Of a DNA stretch of 64,000 nt, positions 7,497-15,995 are shown piece after piece. Both the position numbers and the translations under genes were made by a program. This stretch comes from Streptomyces sp. yr375 (GTDB lineage Bacteria; Actinomycetota; Actinomycetes; Streptomycetales; Streptomycetaceae), in assembly GCF_900110755.1 (NCBI RefSeq), contig NZ_FOFF01000020.1:62001-126000 (forward strand), in the 5' to 3' direction. Each line of letters begins with the position of its first letter. The stretch's first letter is position 1. The notes below the pieces were generated by a model, which did no database searches, was not told the DNA's origin, and worked only from the letters and a program-made list of their open reading frames with translations.

Positions 7497-9155
7497 ATGC
7501 CTCGTCCACGCCTACGTCTCCCGCTCACCGGTGTGCTGCGTCTCGGCCGGCCCTCCGACATCTGGTTCAAGCCCGCCGTGAGCGTGGTCGCCGCGGTCGC
7601 CCCGCCGAACCTGATCCTGCTGGCGCTCGGGCGGCTCGACCTGGCGATGTACACGATGGCCGGGTCCCTGTGCGCGCTGTACGCCCACAACCGCCCCTAT
7701 GCGGCCCGCGCCCGCGTCCTGGCCCGGGTGGTGCTGGGCATGACCGTCGGCCTGGGCGTCGCCCTGCTCGCGGCCTCGCTCACCACCAGCGCCGTCGCCC
7801 TGGTCACCGTCGGCGCCCTCCTCGCGGCGGCGCAGAAGGCACTCTGCGACGCGACCCGCCTCGGCCCGCCCGCCAACGTCGTCCTCACCTTCATCAGCTC
7901 CGCCGCGCTGTTCGCGCCGCAGACCCTCGGGCAGGTCCCCGGCCATCTGGGACTGGCCCTCGCCACGGGCGCCTGGGCCTGGCTGATCGGCATGGCGCCA
8001 GGCTTGGCGCGCCCGCACGGCCCCGAGCGCCGCGCCACCGCCCACGCCCTGAACGCGGCAGCCGCCCACGCCGCCACGGACGGCACCGGCGACGGCCACG
8101 ACCGGACCCGTACCGCCGCGGCCGACGCGGTGCACGCCGCCTGGCAGACGCTCCTGTCGGCCCGCGCCGGAGAGACGCGCCGCGCCCTGGAACGTCTCGT
8201 CGTCCGAGCCGAGATCGCCCTCGCGGCCCCCGCCGACACCGACCCGACCCGGCTGCGCGGCTGGGCCCGCGACCTACGCGGCACCGGCCCGGTCCCGAGC
8301 CCGGGCGACCTCGTGGACGACGCCGAACTCCTCGGCATCGACACCGAACTCCCCACCCACCGACCGCCGTTGTGGCACCGTCTCCGCGCACTCGGCCTCC
8401 TCGCCCCGATCGCCGCACGCACCGTGCTCGGCTGCGCCCTCGCCGGGTACGTCGCCCTCGCCCTCGGGGTCGGACGCCCCTACTGGGCCCTCGTCACCGC
8501 CGCCTCCCTCTACCAGGCGAACGTCACCCTCACCTGGAGCCGCGGGGTGCAGCGCGTCGTCGGCAACCTCGTCGGCGTCCTCGCTTTCGCAACGCTCGTC
8601 CCGCTCGCCCACGTGCACCGGGCGGCCCTCGTCCTGGTCTGCCTCGCCCTGAACTTCGGCGCCGAGGCGCTGATCAGCCGCAACTACTGGCTCGGCAGCG
8701 TCTGCGTGACCCCGATGGCCCTGCTCATCACCGAGTTCGCGCAGGTCCAGGACTCGGGCCGACTGATCACCGAGCGGCTCGTGGACACCCTCGTCGGCGC
8801 GGTGGTCGGCTTCGTCGCCGCGGTCGCCGTCACCAACCGCAGGGCGGGCGACCGTCTCACCGGTGCCCTGACGGCCGTCGAACGGGCCCGCGAGCACGCC
8901 GCCCGCGTCCTGGCGGAGCCGCGCCCGGCCCCGGGAGCCCTGGAGTCCGCCCGCCGCAGCCTCGCCGCCGCGCTCGTCGACCTGCGCGCCAGCGCCGACG
9001 CGGCGTCCGGCGAGTGGTGGCAGCGGGTGCCGCCCCGGGAGCGGGTCGTGACGGCCGAGCAGTCCGGACACCGTACGCTCGCGGCGACGGTACGGCGCCA
9101 GGGGCTGGTCCTGGACCGGGACGCGAGTACGAAAGCGGAGGACGCGCGGCGATGA
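7497..9155 (+). CDS. FUSC family membrane protein (aromatic acid exporter-like)
   Basis: Inner-membrane protein of 552 aa. ATG at 7497 is the first plausible start; no Shine-Dalgarno precedes it and the message may be leaderless. There are two blocks of transmembrane helices, residues about 20-160 and 300-450, separated and followed by long soluble helical regions, as in FUSC/YccS/AaeB efflux proteins. The second block contains the FUSC-like segment RPYWALVTAASLYQANVTLTWSRG. The stop overlaps the MarR start (ATGA at 9152), so the two proteins are translationally coupled. The likely job is export of an organic acid or inhibitor sensed by that MarR. Confidence 0.85.
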   Translation: MPRPRLRLPLTGVLRLGRPSDIWFKPAVSVVAAVAPPNLILLALGRLDLAMYTMAGSLCALYAHNRPYAARARVLARVVLGMTVGLGVALLAASLTTSAVALVTVGALLAAAQKALCDATRLGPPANVVLTFISSAALFAPQTLGQVPGHLGLALATGAWAWLIGMAPGLARPHGPERRATAHALNAAAAHAATDGTGDGHDRTRTAAADAVHAAWQTLLSARAGETRRALERLVVRAEIALAAPADTDPTRLRGWARDLRGTGPVPSPGDLVDDAELLGIDTELPTHRPPLWHRLRALGLLAPIAARTVLGCALAGYVALALGVGRPYWALVTAASLYQANVTLTWSRGVQRVVGNLVGVLAFATLVPLAHVHRAALVLVCLALNFGAEALISRNYWLGSVCVTPMALLITEFAQVQDSGRLITERLVDTLVGAVVGFVAAVAVTNRRAGDRLTGALTAVERAREHAARVLAEPRPAPGALESARRSLAAALVDLRASADAASGEWWQRVPPRERVVTAEQSGHRTLAATVRRQGLVLDRDASTKAEDARR

Positions 9156-10270
9156 CGGCGACGCAGGGACGGTCGGCGACCGGGAACGGGACACCGGAAG
9201 GATCCGAACAACCGACAACCGGCGAAGCCCCGCAGAAACGGGCCGCAACCCCCGATCCCAAGACCAGCGGCGACGGGGCAAGCGACGGTGACCGGCCGGC
9301 CAGCGGCGACGGTTCGGAGGCCGCCGATCAACCGGCCGACGGCGACCGACCGGGGGATGGCACCCGGTCAGGCAGGCACGCCGGTCCGGAAAGCGGCGCC
9401 CGGTCAGGCAGAGACGCTGGCCCGGAGAGCGGCGACCGAACGGGCGGCGCTGACCGACCGAGCGACGGAGGCGGACCGGGGGACGGCGACGGACCGGGGG
9501 ATGCTGACGGCCGGGGGAGTGTCGACCCGACGGCCAGCGCTGACCAGCCGGGCCGTGACGACCAGTCGGACCGTGGCGGCGAGCCGGACCATGACGACCA
9601 GCCGGGCCGTGGAGGCCGGCCGGATTATGGCGGCCAGTCGGACGGCGGCGACCAGGTAGAACCTGGCGACCTGCTGGAGCCAGACGACCAGCAGGAACCC
9701 GGCGATAGGCAGGAACCCGGCGACCGGCTGGACCCCAGTGACCAGGCAGGTGTCGGCCCTCTGACGCGAAATGACACGGTCGCGGCTGTCGTACGGCAAT
9801 GGCAGGCCGTGCGGCCTGAGTTGGACACCGGGCCGATGGAGATCATCGGGCGCGTGAACCGCTGCGCCGCCCTCCTTCAGCAGACCGAGGACGCGCCTCT
9901 GCGGCGGACCGGTCTGAGTCGCCCCGAGTTCGACCTGCTCGGCGCGCTGCGTCGCACCGGGCACGAGCTGACCCCCGGCGAGCTGGCCCGTGAGACCTTC
10001 TCCTCCGGGGCGGCCGTCACCAAGCGTCTTAAGCTGCTCACCGAGCGCGGTCTGGTGGAGCGCCGCGGCGACGACCGCGATCGCCGCGTCGCCCACCTCC
10101 GCCTCACGGACGCCGGACGTGACCTCGTCGACGGCATCCTGCCCGAGCAACTCGCCTACGAGAGCGCCGTACTGTCCGCCCTGGACGGCGGTCGACTCGA
10201 CGAACTGGCCGATCTACTGGGCGAGTTGCTGAGCCGACTCGAGGGACACATGCGGTCGCTGCGGGTTTGA
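9152..10270 (+). CDS. MarR family regulator with long disordered N-terminal extension
   Basis: The ATG overlapping the FUSC stop gives a 372-aa protein, far longer than the usual 140-170 aa. Residues about 1-205 are low-complexity, rich in Asp, Gly, Pro, Arg and Gln, with repeats such as PGDGDGPGDADG and QEPGDRQEPGDR. Residues about 215-372 are a normal MarR domain: RVNRCAALLQQ, GLSRPEFDLLGALRR, then winged helix LTPGELARETFSSGAAVTKRLKLLTERGLVERR and the wing DDRDRRVAHLRLT. It probably represses its own operon through 7467-7483. A hidden start nearer 9780 cannot be excluded, but the coupling favours the long form. Confidence 0.8.
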   Translation: MTATQGRSATGNGTPEGSEQPTTGEAPQKRAATPDPKTSGDGASDGDRPASGDGSEAADQPADGDRPGDGTRSGRHAGPESGARSGRDAGPESGDRTGGADRPSDGGGPGDGDGPGDADGRGSVDPTASADQPGRDDQSDRGGEPDHDDQPGRGGRPDYGGQSDGGDQVEPGDLLEPDDQQEPGDRQEPGDRLDPSDQAGVGPLTRNDTVAAVVRQWQAVRPELDTGPMEIIGRVNRCAALLQQTEDAPLRRTGLSRPEFDLLGALRRTGHELTPGELARETFSSGAAVTKRLKLLTERGLVERRGDDRDRRVAHLRLTDAGRDLVDGILPEQLAYESAVLSALDGGRLDELADLLGELLSRLEGHMRSLRV

Positions 10271-10340
10271 GCGCCGCCCACGCCCCAGACCCGTCACGGC
10301 AGTTGGCATACCGACCCGAGGCATGCCGACCCGTCGAGGA

Positions 10341-10559
10341 TCACCCCTCGTCTCCCGCGCGGTACACGCCGAACACCGCGCCCGGCGGGTCCCGCAGTAC
10401 GGCGATCCGCGGGCCGTCCGGTACCGACGTCGGCTCCATGAGCGTGGTGCCGCCCGCGCCGACCGCCGTCTGCGTGGACGCGTCCACGTCGGCCACCGCG
10501 AAGTACGGCAGCCAGTGCGGCGGCACCTCGGGCGGGAACTTCTCGTCCATCGTGATCAT
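10341..10559 (-). pseudogene. VOC/glyoxalase C-terminal fragment
   Basis: The reading frame begins abruptly with MITMDEKFPPEVPPHWLPYFAV and continues through VDASTQTAVGAGGTTLMEP to DPPGAVFGVY. This is the second half of a VOC-superfamily (glyoxalase/bleomycin-resistance fold) protein. The whole first half is missing: upstream on this strand lies the oppositely oriented oxidoreductase remnant. The family's C-terminus is intact, so the gene was cut by a rearrangement at about 10560. Confidence 0.75.
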
Positions 10560-11427
10560 GCCGCCGACCGACAGCTTCGCCAGCGAGCGCCGCTACGCCA
10601 TGGCGGGCGACGCCGCCAGCATCATCGACGCCTACTACAGCCAGGGCATCGCCCTCGCCCTGGTGACGAGCTGGCACCTGGCCAACGTCATCCAGTGCGA
10701 CGTCCAGGACAACCGGCTGGACCAGCCGTACATCCGGCGCATCAACGAGGCCACCCGCCAGGACTGGCACATGCTGCGCAACATGGTCCGCGAGAAGTAC
10801 ACCCCGGCCATCGAGGACCCCAGGTTCTTCCTGCTCTCGCACGTCCTGGACATGATGGTCTTCTGGGGCATGGGCAGCACGCGCGCCAAGCTCACCAGAT
10901 GGCTCGTGGACACCGACGGCGACACCGGGCGCGAGACACCGGAGCTGCGGCGCGCCCGCACCGCCCTGGAGACGCGGCTGTTCTACTCGCGCGCCCCCTA
11001 CTGGGCCTTCCTGTCTCCGGAAACCGTCCAGCGCCTGCAACGACACCTGCAAGGCCGACTCGCGGAGCGCGCCCGCTGGCGGCTGGAGAACGGCGTCCGC
11101 CTGCCCACGCTCACCAGTTGGCTGAGTCTCACCGCCCCCCAGCCCAAGGTATGGAAGCTGCCGTTCGCCCGAGCGTCGGACCATGTCGACATGAGAGGTC
11201 GCGACCTCGTCCAGCCCGCCGCGCTGCGACCCCCCGGCACCGCGACCCTCTACGACCGGCTGCCGATCTCCGCCGACACCCGTCTGGCCTGGGTCCTGCG
11301 GCTGCGCCCGCTCGCCCTGATGGCGACCTTCGCCGCCGCCTACACCTGGGACGGCGTCGACACCGCCGTACGCAGACTGCGATCGCGACGAGTTCCGCAG
11401 CCCAGCCCGCAGGACATCACCCGCTGA
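10558..11427 (+). pseudogene. C-terminal half of an FAD-dependent oxidoreductase (halogenase-like class)
   Basis: From PPTDSFASERR onward the frame reads as the C-terminal part of a flavoprotein monooxygenase/halogenase-like enzyme. AMAGDAASIIDAYYSQGIALAL is the FAD-binding GDA motif that lies about two thirds along such proteins, followed by a 250-residue helical domain ending at a normal stop. The dinucleotide-binding GxGxxG N-terminus is absent. In-frame codons upstream of 10558 are merely the antisense of the VOC fragment. No start or ribosome site is evident at the junction, so it is probably inactive. The ATP-grasp gene follows after 75 bases. Confidence 0.72.
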
Positions 11428-11480
11428 TCCTCGGGTGCCGTATATACACCGACCTCAACTCCCCAAAGAACAGTTTTATT

Positions 11481-11490
11481 TGACATGTCA
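11481..11490. promoter_or_regulatory. 10-bp perfect palindrome before the ATP-grasp gene
   Basis: TGACATGTCA lies in an A/T-rich island (TTTTATTTGACATGTCA) just upstream of the AGGAG of the ATP-grasp gene. This suggests that the gene has its own promoter and perhaps an operator. There is no direct evidence for a binding protein. Confidence 0.35.
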
Positions 11491-11502
11491 TCAGGAGCCA
11501 CG

Positions 11503-12501
11503 ATGAACGCGAATCAGGGAAGGACGGATGTGGTGTACCTCAGCATGGGGTCGCCGCACCGGGAGTACAGCGGTGTCGCCGCCGCGCTGGCCGAACGGGG
11601 AGTACGGGCCCACCTGGTGCACCTGGACGACGTGGACGCGGTGGACTGGTCCGGGGTCGGTCTGGTCAACGTCCGCATGTGCAGGGGCTATCACACCGAC
11701 CCCGACTTCCTGGCCCGCCTGGAGCGCCTGCACGACGTGCTGCGGGAACTGCCGCAGGGGCCGATCCCCCTGGCCAACTCCCTGCCCCTGCTCAGGGGCG
11801 CCGTCGACAAGGGCCGCTACCTGCGGTTGCTCGCCGACAAGGCGGGCATCGGCCTCATCCCCACCCGCTGGCTGCCGCGCGGCACCGATCTGCGGATAGC
11901 GGAGCTGCTGGACGACACCGGCTGGGACGACGTGGTCATCAAACCCACGGTGTCGGCGGGTTCCTGGCGGACCGTCAGGATCTCCCGCACCGGTCGCAGC
12001 ACCTCCGACAGCCACTTCATCCTCGAAGCGTCCCGTGGCGGCACACCGCCGTACGAGGAGCAGTTGCGCCAACTGCTCACCACCCACGACCTGTTCGCGC
12101 AGCGCTTCCTGCCGTCGGTCCTGGACCAGGGAGAACTGTCCCTGGTGTTCCTGGGTGGCCAATTCAGCCACGCCGTCCGCAAGACCGTCGGGCAGGACGG
12201 CGGCTGGTGGGCCCACGAGCGGTTCGGCGGCATCAACCACCGCGTGCAGCCGACCGACGAGGAGTACGCCTGGGGCGCCGAGATCCACCGCGCCCTCGAA
12301 CGGCACTACGGCCGCCTGTGGTTCGGCCGCATCGACGGCATCCGCGACGAGAACGGCGACCTGCGCCTGCTGGAATGCGAACTGGCCATTCCCCGCCTCC
12401 TGTTGCCCGAGGGCAACGCCTTCGGCAGATACGCCGACGTCATCACCAGCGCCCTGCGCGACCCGGCCGGTGACCTCGGACAACAGCCCGTCCTGAGCTG
12501 A
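11503..12501 (+). CDS. ATP-grasp domain protein (DcsG/RimK-like)
   Basis: Protein of 332 aa from the ATG at 11503, which has AGGAG 5 bases upstream (a weaker ATG lies at 11485). An N-terminal pre-ATP-grasp domain (residues about 10-100) is followed by KGRYLRLLADKAGIGLIPTRW and the ATP-binding DDVVIKPTVSAGSWRTVRI. The C-terminal metal site is ELAIPRLLLPEGNAFGRYADV. This resembles the ligases that include O-ureido-serine cyclo-ligase DcsG and RimK-type enzymes, which activate a carboxylate with ATP and join it to an amine. It lies between a broken oxidoreductase and an antiporter, as in a remnant of a small-molecule cluster. The substrate is unknown. Confidence 0.82.
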   Translation: MNANQGRTDVVYLSMGSPHREYSGVAAALAERGVRAHLVHLDDVDAVDWSGVGLVNVRMCRGYHTDPDFLARLERLHDVLRELPQGPIPLANSLPLLRGAVDKGRYLRLLADKAGIGLIPTRWLPRGTDLRIAELLDDTGWDDVVIKPTVSAGSWRTVRISRTGRSTSDSHFILEASRGGTPPYEEQLRQLLTTHDLFAQRFLPSVLDQGELSLVFLGGQFSHAVRKTVGQDGGWWAHERFGGINHRVQPTDEEYAWGAEIHRALERHYGRLWFGRIDGIRDENGDLRLLECELAIPRLLLPEGNAFGRYADVITSALRDPAGDLGQQPVLS

Positions 12502-12568
12502 CACACCCTCCCTCCGCGAGGAGTTGGCAAACGAGACGAGTGCGAGGAACGAGAGGAGTGAAGCGACC

Positions 12569-13957
12569 GTGACCGTGGCCGAAGAGATGTCCCGCCTGCT
12601 GCTCGCCCTGCCGCTCGCCATCGCGGTGTGCAGGGCAGGCGGCGCGGCGGCGCGCCGCCTCGGCCAGCCACCCGTGGTGGGCGAGATCGCCGCTGGCATC
12701 CTGGCCGGTCCCTCGCTGGTCGGCCGGCTGTGGCCGCACGCGCAGGCCTACCTGCTGCCGCCCGCGGTCCTGGACCACCTCGATGTCCTGGGCCAACTGG
12801 GCCTGCTCGCCTTCATGTTCCTCGCCGGCTTCGCCCTGGACACCCGGCATCTGAAGGGGCAGGGCCGGGTGACGGTCGTGGTGAGCAACGCCGGTGTCCT
12901 GGTGCCCCTGCTGCTGGGCGGCGCGCTCGGCATGGCCCTCTACGGGCCGCTGGCGCCCAGCGGGGTCGGCCGGGTCGTGTTCGTGCTGTTCGTCGCGGTC
13001 GCCATGAGCATCACCGCGTTCCCGGTCCTGGCGCGGATTCTCACCGACCGCGGGCTGCACCGGTCCCGGCTGGGCAGTCTCGCCCTGGCCTGTGCCGCGG
13101 TGGACGACATCACCGCCTGGTGCCTGCTCACCCTCGTGATCGCCGTCGAACGGGGCGGGACACCGCTCGCCTCGCTGACAGCCGCCGGGCTGGTGCTGCT
13201 GTACGTCGGCGTGATGGCACGGCTGGTGCGGCCCCTGCTGGCGAGGGTGCTCCGGTCGTGGGCCGTCGCTCCCTCGGCGATGCTCGCGGTGCTGTTCTGC
13301 GGGATCTGTCTGTCGTCGTTCGTGACCGACCGCATCGGTGTGCACCCGATCTTCGGCGCGTTCATGTTCGGCGTCGTCACACCACGCGGCCACCCGGTGG
13401 TCGAGCAGGCCGTCGCGGTGCTGCGGTCGGCCGCCGTCCCGCTGCTGCTGCCGCTGTTCTTCCTGATCACCGGCCTGCGTACCGACCTCGGGCTGCTCGC
13501 CGCCGATCCGGTGGAGTGGCTGTGGCTCGCCGCCATCCTCGTCGTGGCCGTGGTCGGCAAGTGGGGAGGCGTCGCCGCGGCGGCCCGGTTGAGCGGGATC
13601 CCCCGACGCGAGGCGCTCGCCCTGGGCGCGTTGATGAACTGCCGGGGCCTCACCGAACTCATCGTGCTCGGCATCGGACTGGACCTCGGCGTCATCGGCC
13701 AGGACCTGTTCACCATGCTGGTGCTGATGGCGCTGCTCACCACCGCGATCACCGCTCCCGTGGTGGCCGCCCTCGGACACGGCACCCGCCCGGCCACCGA
13801 ACCCCCCGACGCGGCAGGTCCAGGTCCAGGTCCAGGGCCGGGCGACGCAGAGCAGGCGCAGGGCGGACAGCGCGCCCTCAGATCCCCGGTCGGTACCGGA
13901 TCGGATGGTCCGCCGGGACCTCCACCAGGGCGATCGGCGTTCCGTCCGGATCCTTGA
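12569..13957 (+). CDS. Cation:proton antiporter (Kef/CPA2 type)
   Basis: Membrane protein of 462 aa with about 12 transmembrane helices. GTG at 12569 is chosen because GAGAGGAG lies 10 bases upstream. Family motifs include RLGQPPVVGEIAAGILAGPSLVG near the N-terminus, SITAFPVLARILTD, and LACAAVDDITAW with its membrane-embedded Asp pair. No cytoplasmic NAD-binding domain follows. The last 30 residues (after AQGGQR) are simply the antisense of the convergent VOC gene, so the reading frame has run through its natural end; the overlap is 80 bases. It may export protons or cations, or a cluster product by exchange. Confidence 0.87.
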   Translation: MTVAEEMSRLLLALPLAIAVCRAGGAAARRLGQPPVVGEIAAGILAGPSLVGRLWPHAQAYLLPPAVLDHLDVLGQLGLLAFMFLAGFALDTRHLKGQGRVTVVVSNAGVLVPLLLGGALGMALYGPLAPSGVGRVVFVLFVAVAMSITAFPVLARILTDRGLHRSRLGSLALACAAVDDITAWCLLTLVIAVERGGTPLASLTAAGLVLLYVGVMARLVRPLLARVLRSWAVAPSAMLAVLFCGICLSSFVTDRIGVHPIFGAFMFGVVTPRGHPVVEQAVAVLRSAAVPLLLPLFFLITGLRTDLGLLAADPVEWLWLAAILVVAVVGKWGGVAAAARLSGIPRREALALGALMNCRGLTELIVLGIGLDLGVIGQDLFTMLVLMALLTTAITAPVVAALGHGTRPATEPPDAAGPGPGPGPGDAEQAQGGQRALRSPVGTGSDGPPGPPPGRSAFRPDP

Positions 13958-14270
13958 TCCACATCTCGACCAGCCCCCACGGCTCCTTCACCGGCGCTCG
14001 GACGACGTCGACCCCCTTCGCCCGCAACTCGTCGTGCGCCGCCGCGACGTCCGGCACCTGCAGCCACAGCCGTACGGCAGGGTCCGGCGGGGTCGGCGAC
14101 CGGCCCGAGACCTCCAGGAAACCGCCGCCGAGGAAGTACACGACCCCACGCTCCACCCCCGTACCGAACTCGCGGTAGACGGCCAGCCCCAGTTGCTCCC
14201 CGTAGAAGGCCCGGGAGCGCTCGGGGTCGGTCGGGCGGAGCAGGGTCCTGCTGCTGAGTACGTGAACCAT
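13878..14270 (-). CDS. VOC family protein
   Basis: Complete 130-aa protein with paired beta-alpha-beta-beta-beta modules. The N-terminal half has SRTLLRPTDPERSRAFYGEQLGL and the C-terminal half has VPDVAAAHDELRAKGVDVV and IKDPDGTPIALVEVP, whose Glu is a usual metal ligand. Members include glyoxalases, dioxygenases and drug-binding proteins; nothing here narrows the function. Its 3' end overlaps the antiporter frame. Confidence 0.85.
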   Translation of the reverse strand: MVHVLSSRTLLRPTDPERSRAFYGEQLGLAVYREFGTGVERGVVYFLGGGFLEVSGRSPTPPDPAVRLWLQVPDVAAAHDELRAKGVDVVRAPVKEPWGLVEMWIKDPDGTPIALVEVPADHPIRYRPGI

Positions 14271-14374
14271 GCGTCCGGAGCTTAGGGGCTGCCCGGCCGA
14301 TCAGGCGGCAGATGCCGGGCCAGAGCTAGGCTCGCCCGTGTTGCCGCCGCGTCAGAGAACCGGAGAACGCCCGC

Positions 14375-14977
14375 ATGGACACCGACACGGACACGAACAC
14401 CGACAGGGAGATGGACACCGCCGCCCCCGAGCACGCCCCCGCACACACCTTCCGCGACGCCACCCACGCCGACGTGGACGCGCTCGTCGCGCTCGTGGAG
14501 TCCGCCTACCGCGGGGACTCCAGCCGGGCCGGGTGGACGACCGAGGCGGACATCCTCCAGGGGCAGCGGACCGACCCCGACGGCGTGCTCGCGGTCATCG
14601 AAGCACCCGACAGCCGGCTGCTCGCCGTCGAGCAGGACGGCCGGATCGTCGCCTGCTGCCAGCTCGAACACCGCGGCGAGCACGCCTACTTCGGCATGTT
14701 CGCGGTCAGCCCGACGGTGCAGGGCGCGGGCCTCGGCAAGACGGTCATGGCGCACGCCGAGCGGCAGGCCCGCGAGGCCTGGGGCGCCACCGAGATGCAC
14801 ATGACCGTGATCTCCGTACGCGACGACCTCATCGCCTGGTACGAGCGCCGCGGCTACCGCCGTACGGGACGCATGACCCCCTTCCCGTACGGCGACGAGC
14901 GCTTCGGCATCCCGCAGCGCGCCGACCTTCAGTTCGAACTGCTGGTCAAGCCGTTGGTCAACCCGCTGGCGACCTGA
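14375..14977 (+). CDS. GNAT family N-acetyltransferase
   Basis: Protein of 200 aa with ATG at 14375 after a GGAG; a second ATG at 14411 would remove the Asp/Thr-repeat leader (MDTDTDTNTD). The GNAT core runs from about residue 25. The acetyl-CoA pyrophosphate loop is VSPTVQGAGLGKTVMAHAE and the C-terminal motif is LIAWYERRGYRRTGRMTPFPYGD. It transfers an acetyl group to an unknown amine. It converges on the phosphodiesterase gene. Confidence 0.88.
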   Translation: MDTDTDTNTDREMDTAAPEHAPAHTFRDATHADVDALVALVESAYRGDSSRAGWTTEADILQGQRTDPDGVLAVIEAPDSRLLAVEQDGRIVACCQLEHRGEHAYFGMFAVSPTVQGAGLGKTVMAHAERQAREAWGATEMHMTVISVRDDLIAWYERRGYRRTGRMTPFPYGDERFGIPQRADLQFELLVKPLVNPLAT

Positions 14978-15029
14978 GCGCCGGTACACCCGCGCACGTC
15001 CGCGCCCGCGCACACCCGCGCACGCCCGC

Positions 15030-15713
15030 TCACGCCGTGAAGCGGCCCGTACGCCTGATCTCCGGGTAGTCGGTGGTCGCCCCGTCCAGTTCCAGCGCGC
15101 GGACGAGCCGTAGCTGATCCTGCGTGTTGACCACCCAGCCGATGATCCGCAGGTCCCGCTTCCGCGCCTCTTCGACGGTCTCCAGGTTGAGCCGCCGCAG
15201 GTTCAGGCAGACCGTCGCCGCGCCCGCGTCCACGGCCCGGTCGACGATGTCGAGGCCGTAGCGGCTGCCGATGAGCGCGGTGCGCACACCGGGGACCAGC
15301 CGCGTGATCTCGGCGACGGCCTCGTCGTGGAAGGACGACACCTCCACCCGTTCCACCAGGTCCCGCGCCCGCAGCACCTCGGCCAGCGCCCGTGCCGCCT
15401 GCACGTCCTTGATCTCGGCCTGGAGCGGTAGCTGTACGGCGTCCAGGACCTCCTCGAAGAACGGGACGCGCTCCCCGCGGCCCGCGTCGAGAGTGCGCAG
15501 CTCGGCGAGGGTCTGGTCGGCGATGGGCCCGGTCCCGTCGGTCGTACGGTCCACGTCGGGGTCGTGCATGACCACCAGCGCGCCGTCCTTGCTCAGGTGC
15601 AGGTCGAGTTCGATGGCGTCGAGACCGGCCTGCTCGGCGGCGACGAAGGAGCGCAGGGTGTTCTCGGGCTCGACACCCATGATTCCGCGGTGACCGATGG
15701 TGAGGAAGTTCAA
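15030..15713 (-). CDS. Glycerophosphodiester phosphodiesterase family protein
   Basis: Cytosolic 227-aa TIM-barrel enzyme. The motifs are GHRGIMGVEPENTLRSF (catalytic His and the HRG/PENT signature), AIELDLHLSKDGALVVMHDPDVDRTTDGTG (metal ligands E, D and catalytic H), then EIKD. It hydrolyses glycerophosphodiesters to glycerol 3-phosphate and an alcohol. The start is TTG at 15713, forced by the position of the signature near the N-terminus; the ribosome site is weak. There is no signal peptide, unlike exported GlpQ. Confidence 0.9.
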   Translation of the reverse strand: MNFLTIGHRGIMGVEPENTLRSFVAAEQAGLDAIELDLHLSKDGALVVMHDPDVDRTTDGTGPIADQTLAELRTLDAGRGERVPFFEEVLDAVQLPLQAEIKDVQAARALAEVLRARDLVERVEVSSFHDEAVAEITRLVPGVRTALIGSRYGLDIVDRAVDAGAATVCLNLRRLNLETVEEARKRDLRIIGWVVNTQDQLRLVRALELDGATTDYPEIRRTGRFTA

Positions 15714-15995
15714 GACGGGACTCGTTTCCGTCGACGGCGGGGTGGGCGGAGCGCTCGCAGCCTAACGACCCCTGCCCGCCAGGGACACGTGTAGGCATGC
15801 CGGCCCGCCACGAGGTGCGCGCGACGCCGTCCACTACCCAGCCGAAGAGGAAGTATTCGCTCCTTCGGTTTCAGGCAGGAAAAAGTGCGGTGAAGATGCG
15901 AGCGCGCAGGATAATCTCCCGAGGATCCACTTGCTGGAGGAAACCTCATATGCATACGGTGTCCTGACGCGAGGTTCTCCAGTGGAGGATGGGAC

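Noticed and set aside
14985..15030. CGCGCACRCCCGC-type repeats between the GNAT and phosphodiesterase genes, considered as a terminator
   Set aside because: Direct repeats only; no stable inverted repeat.
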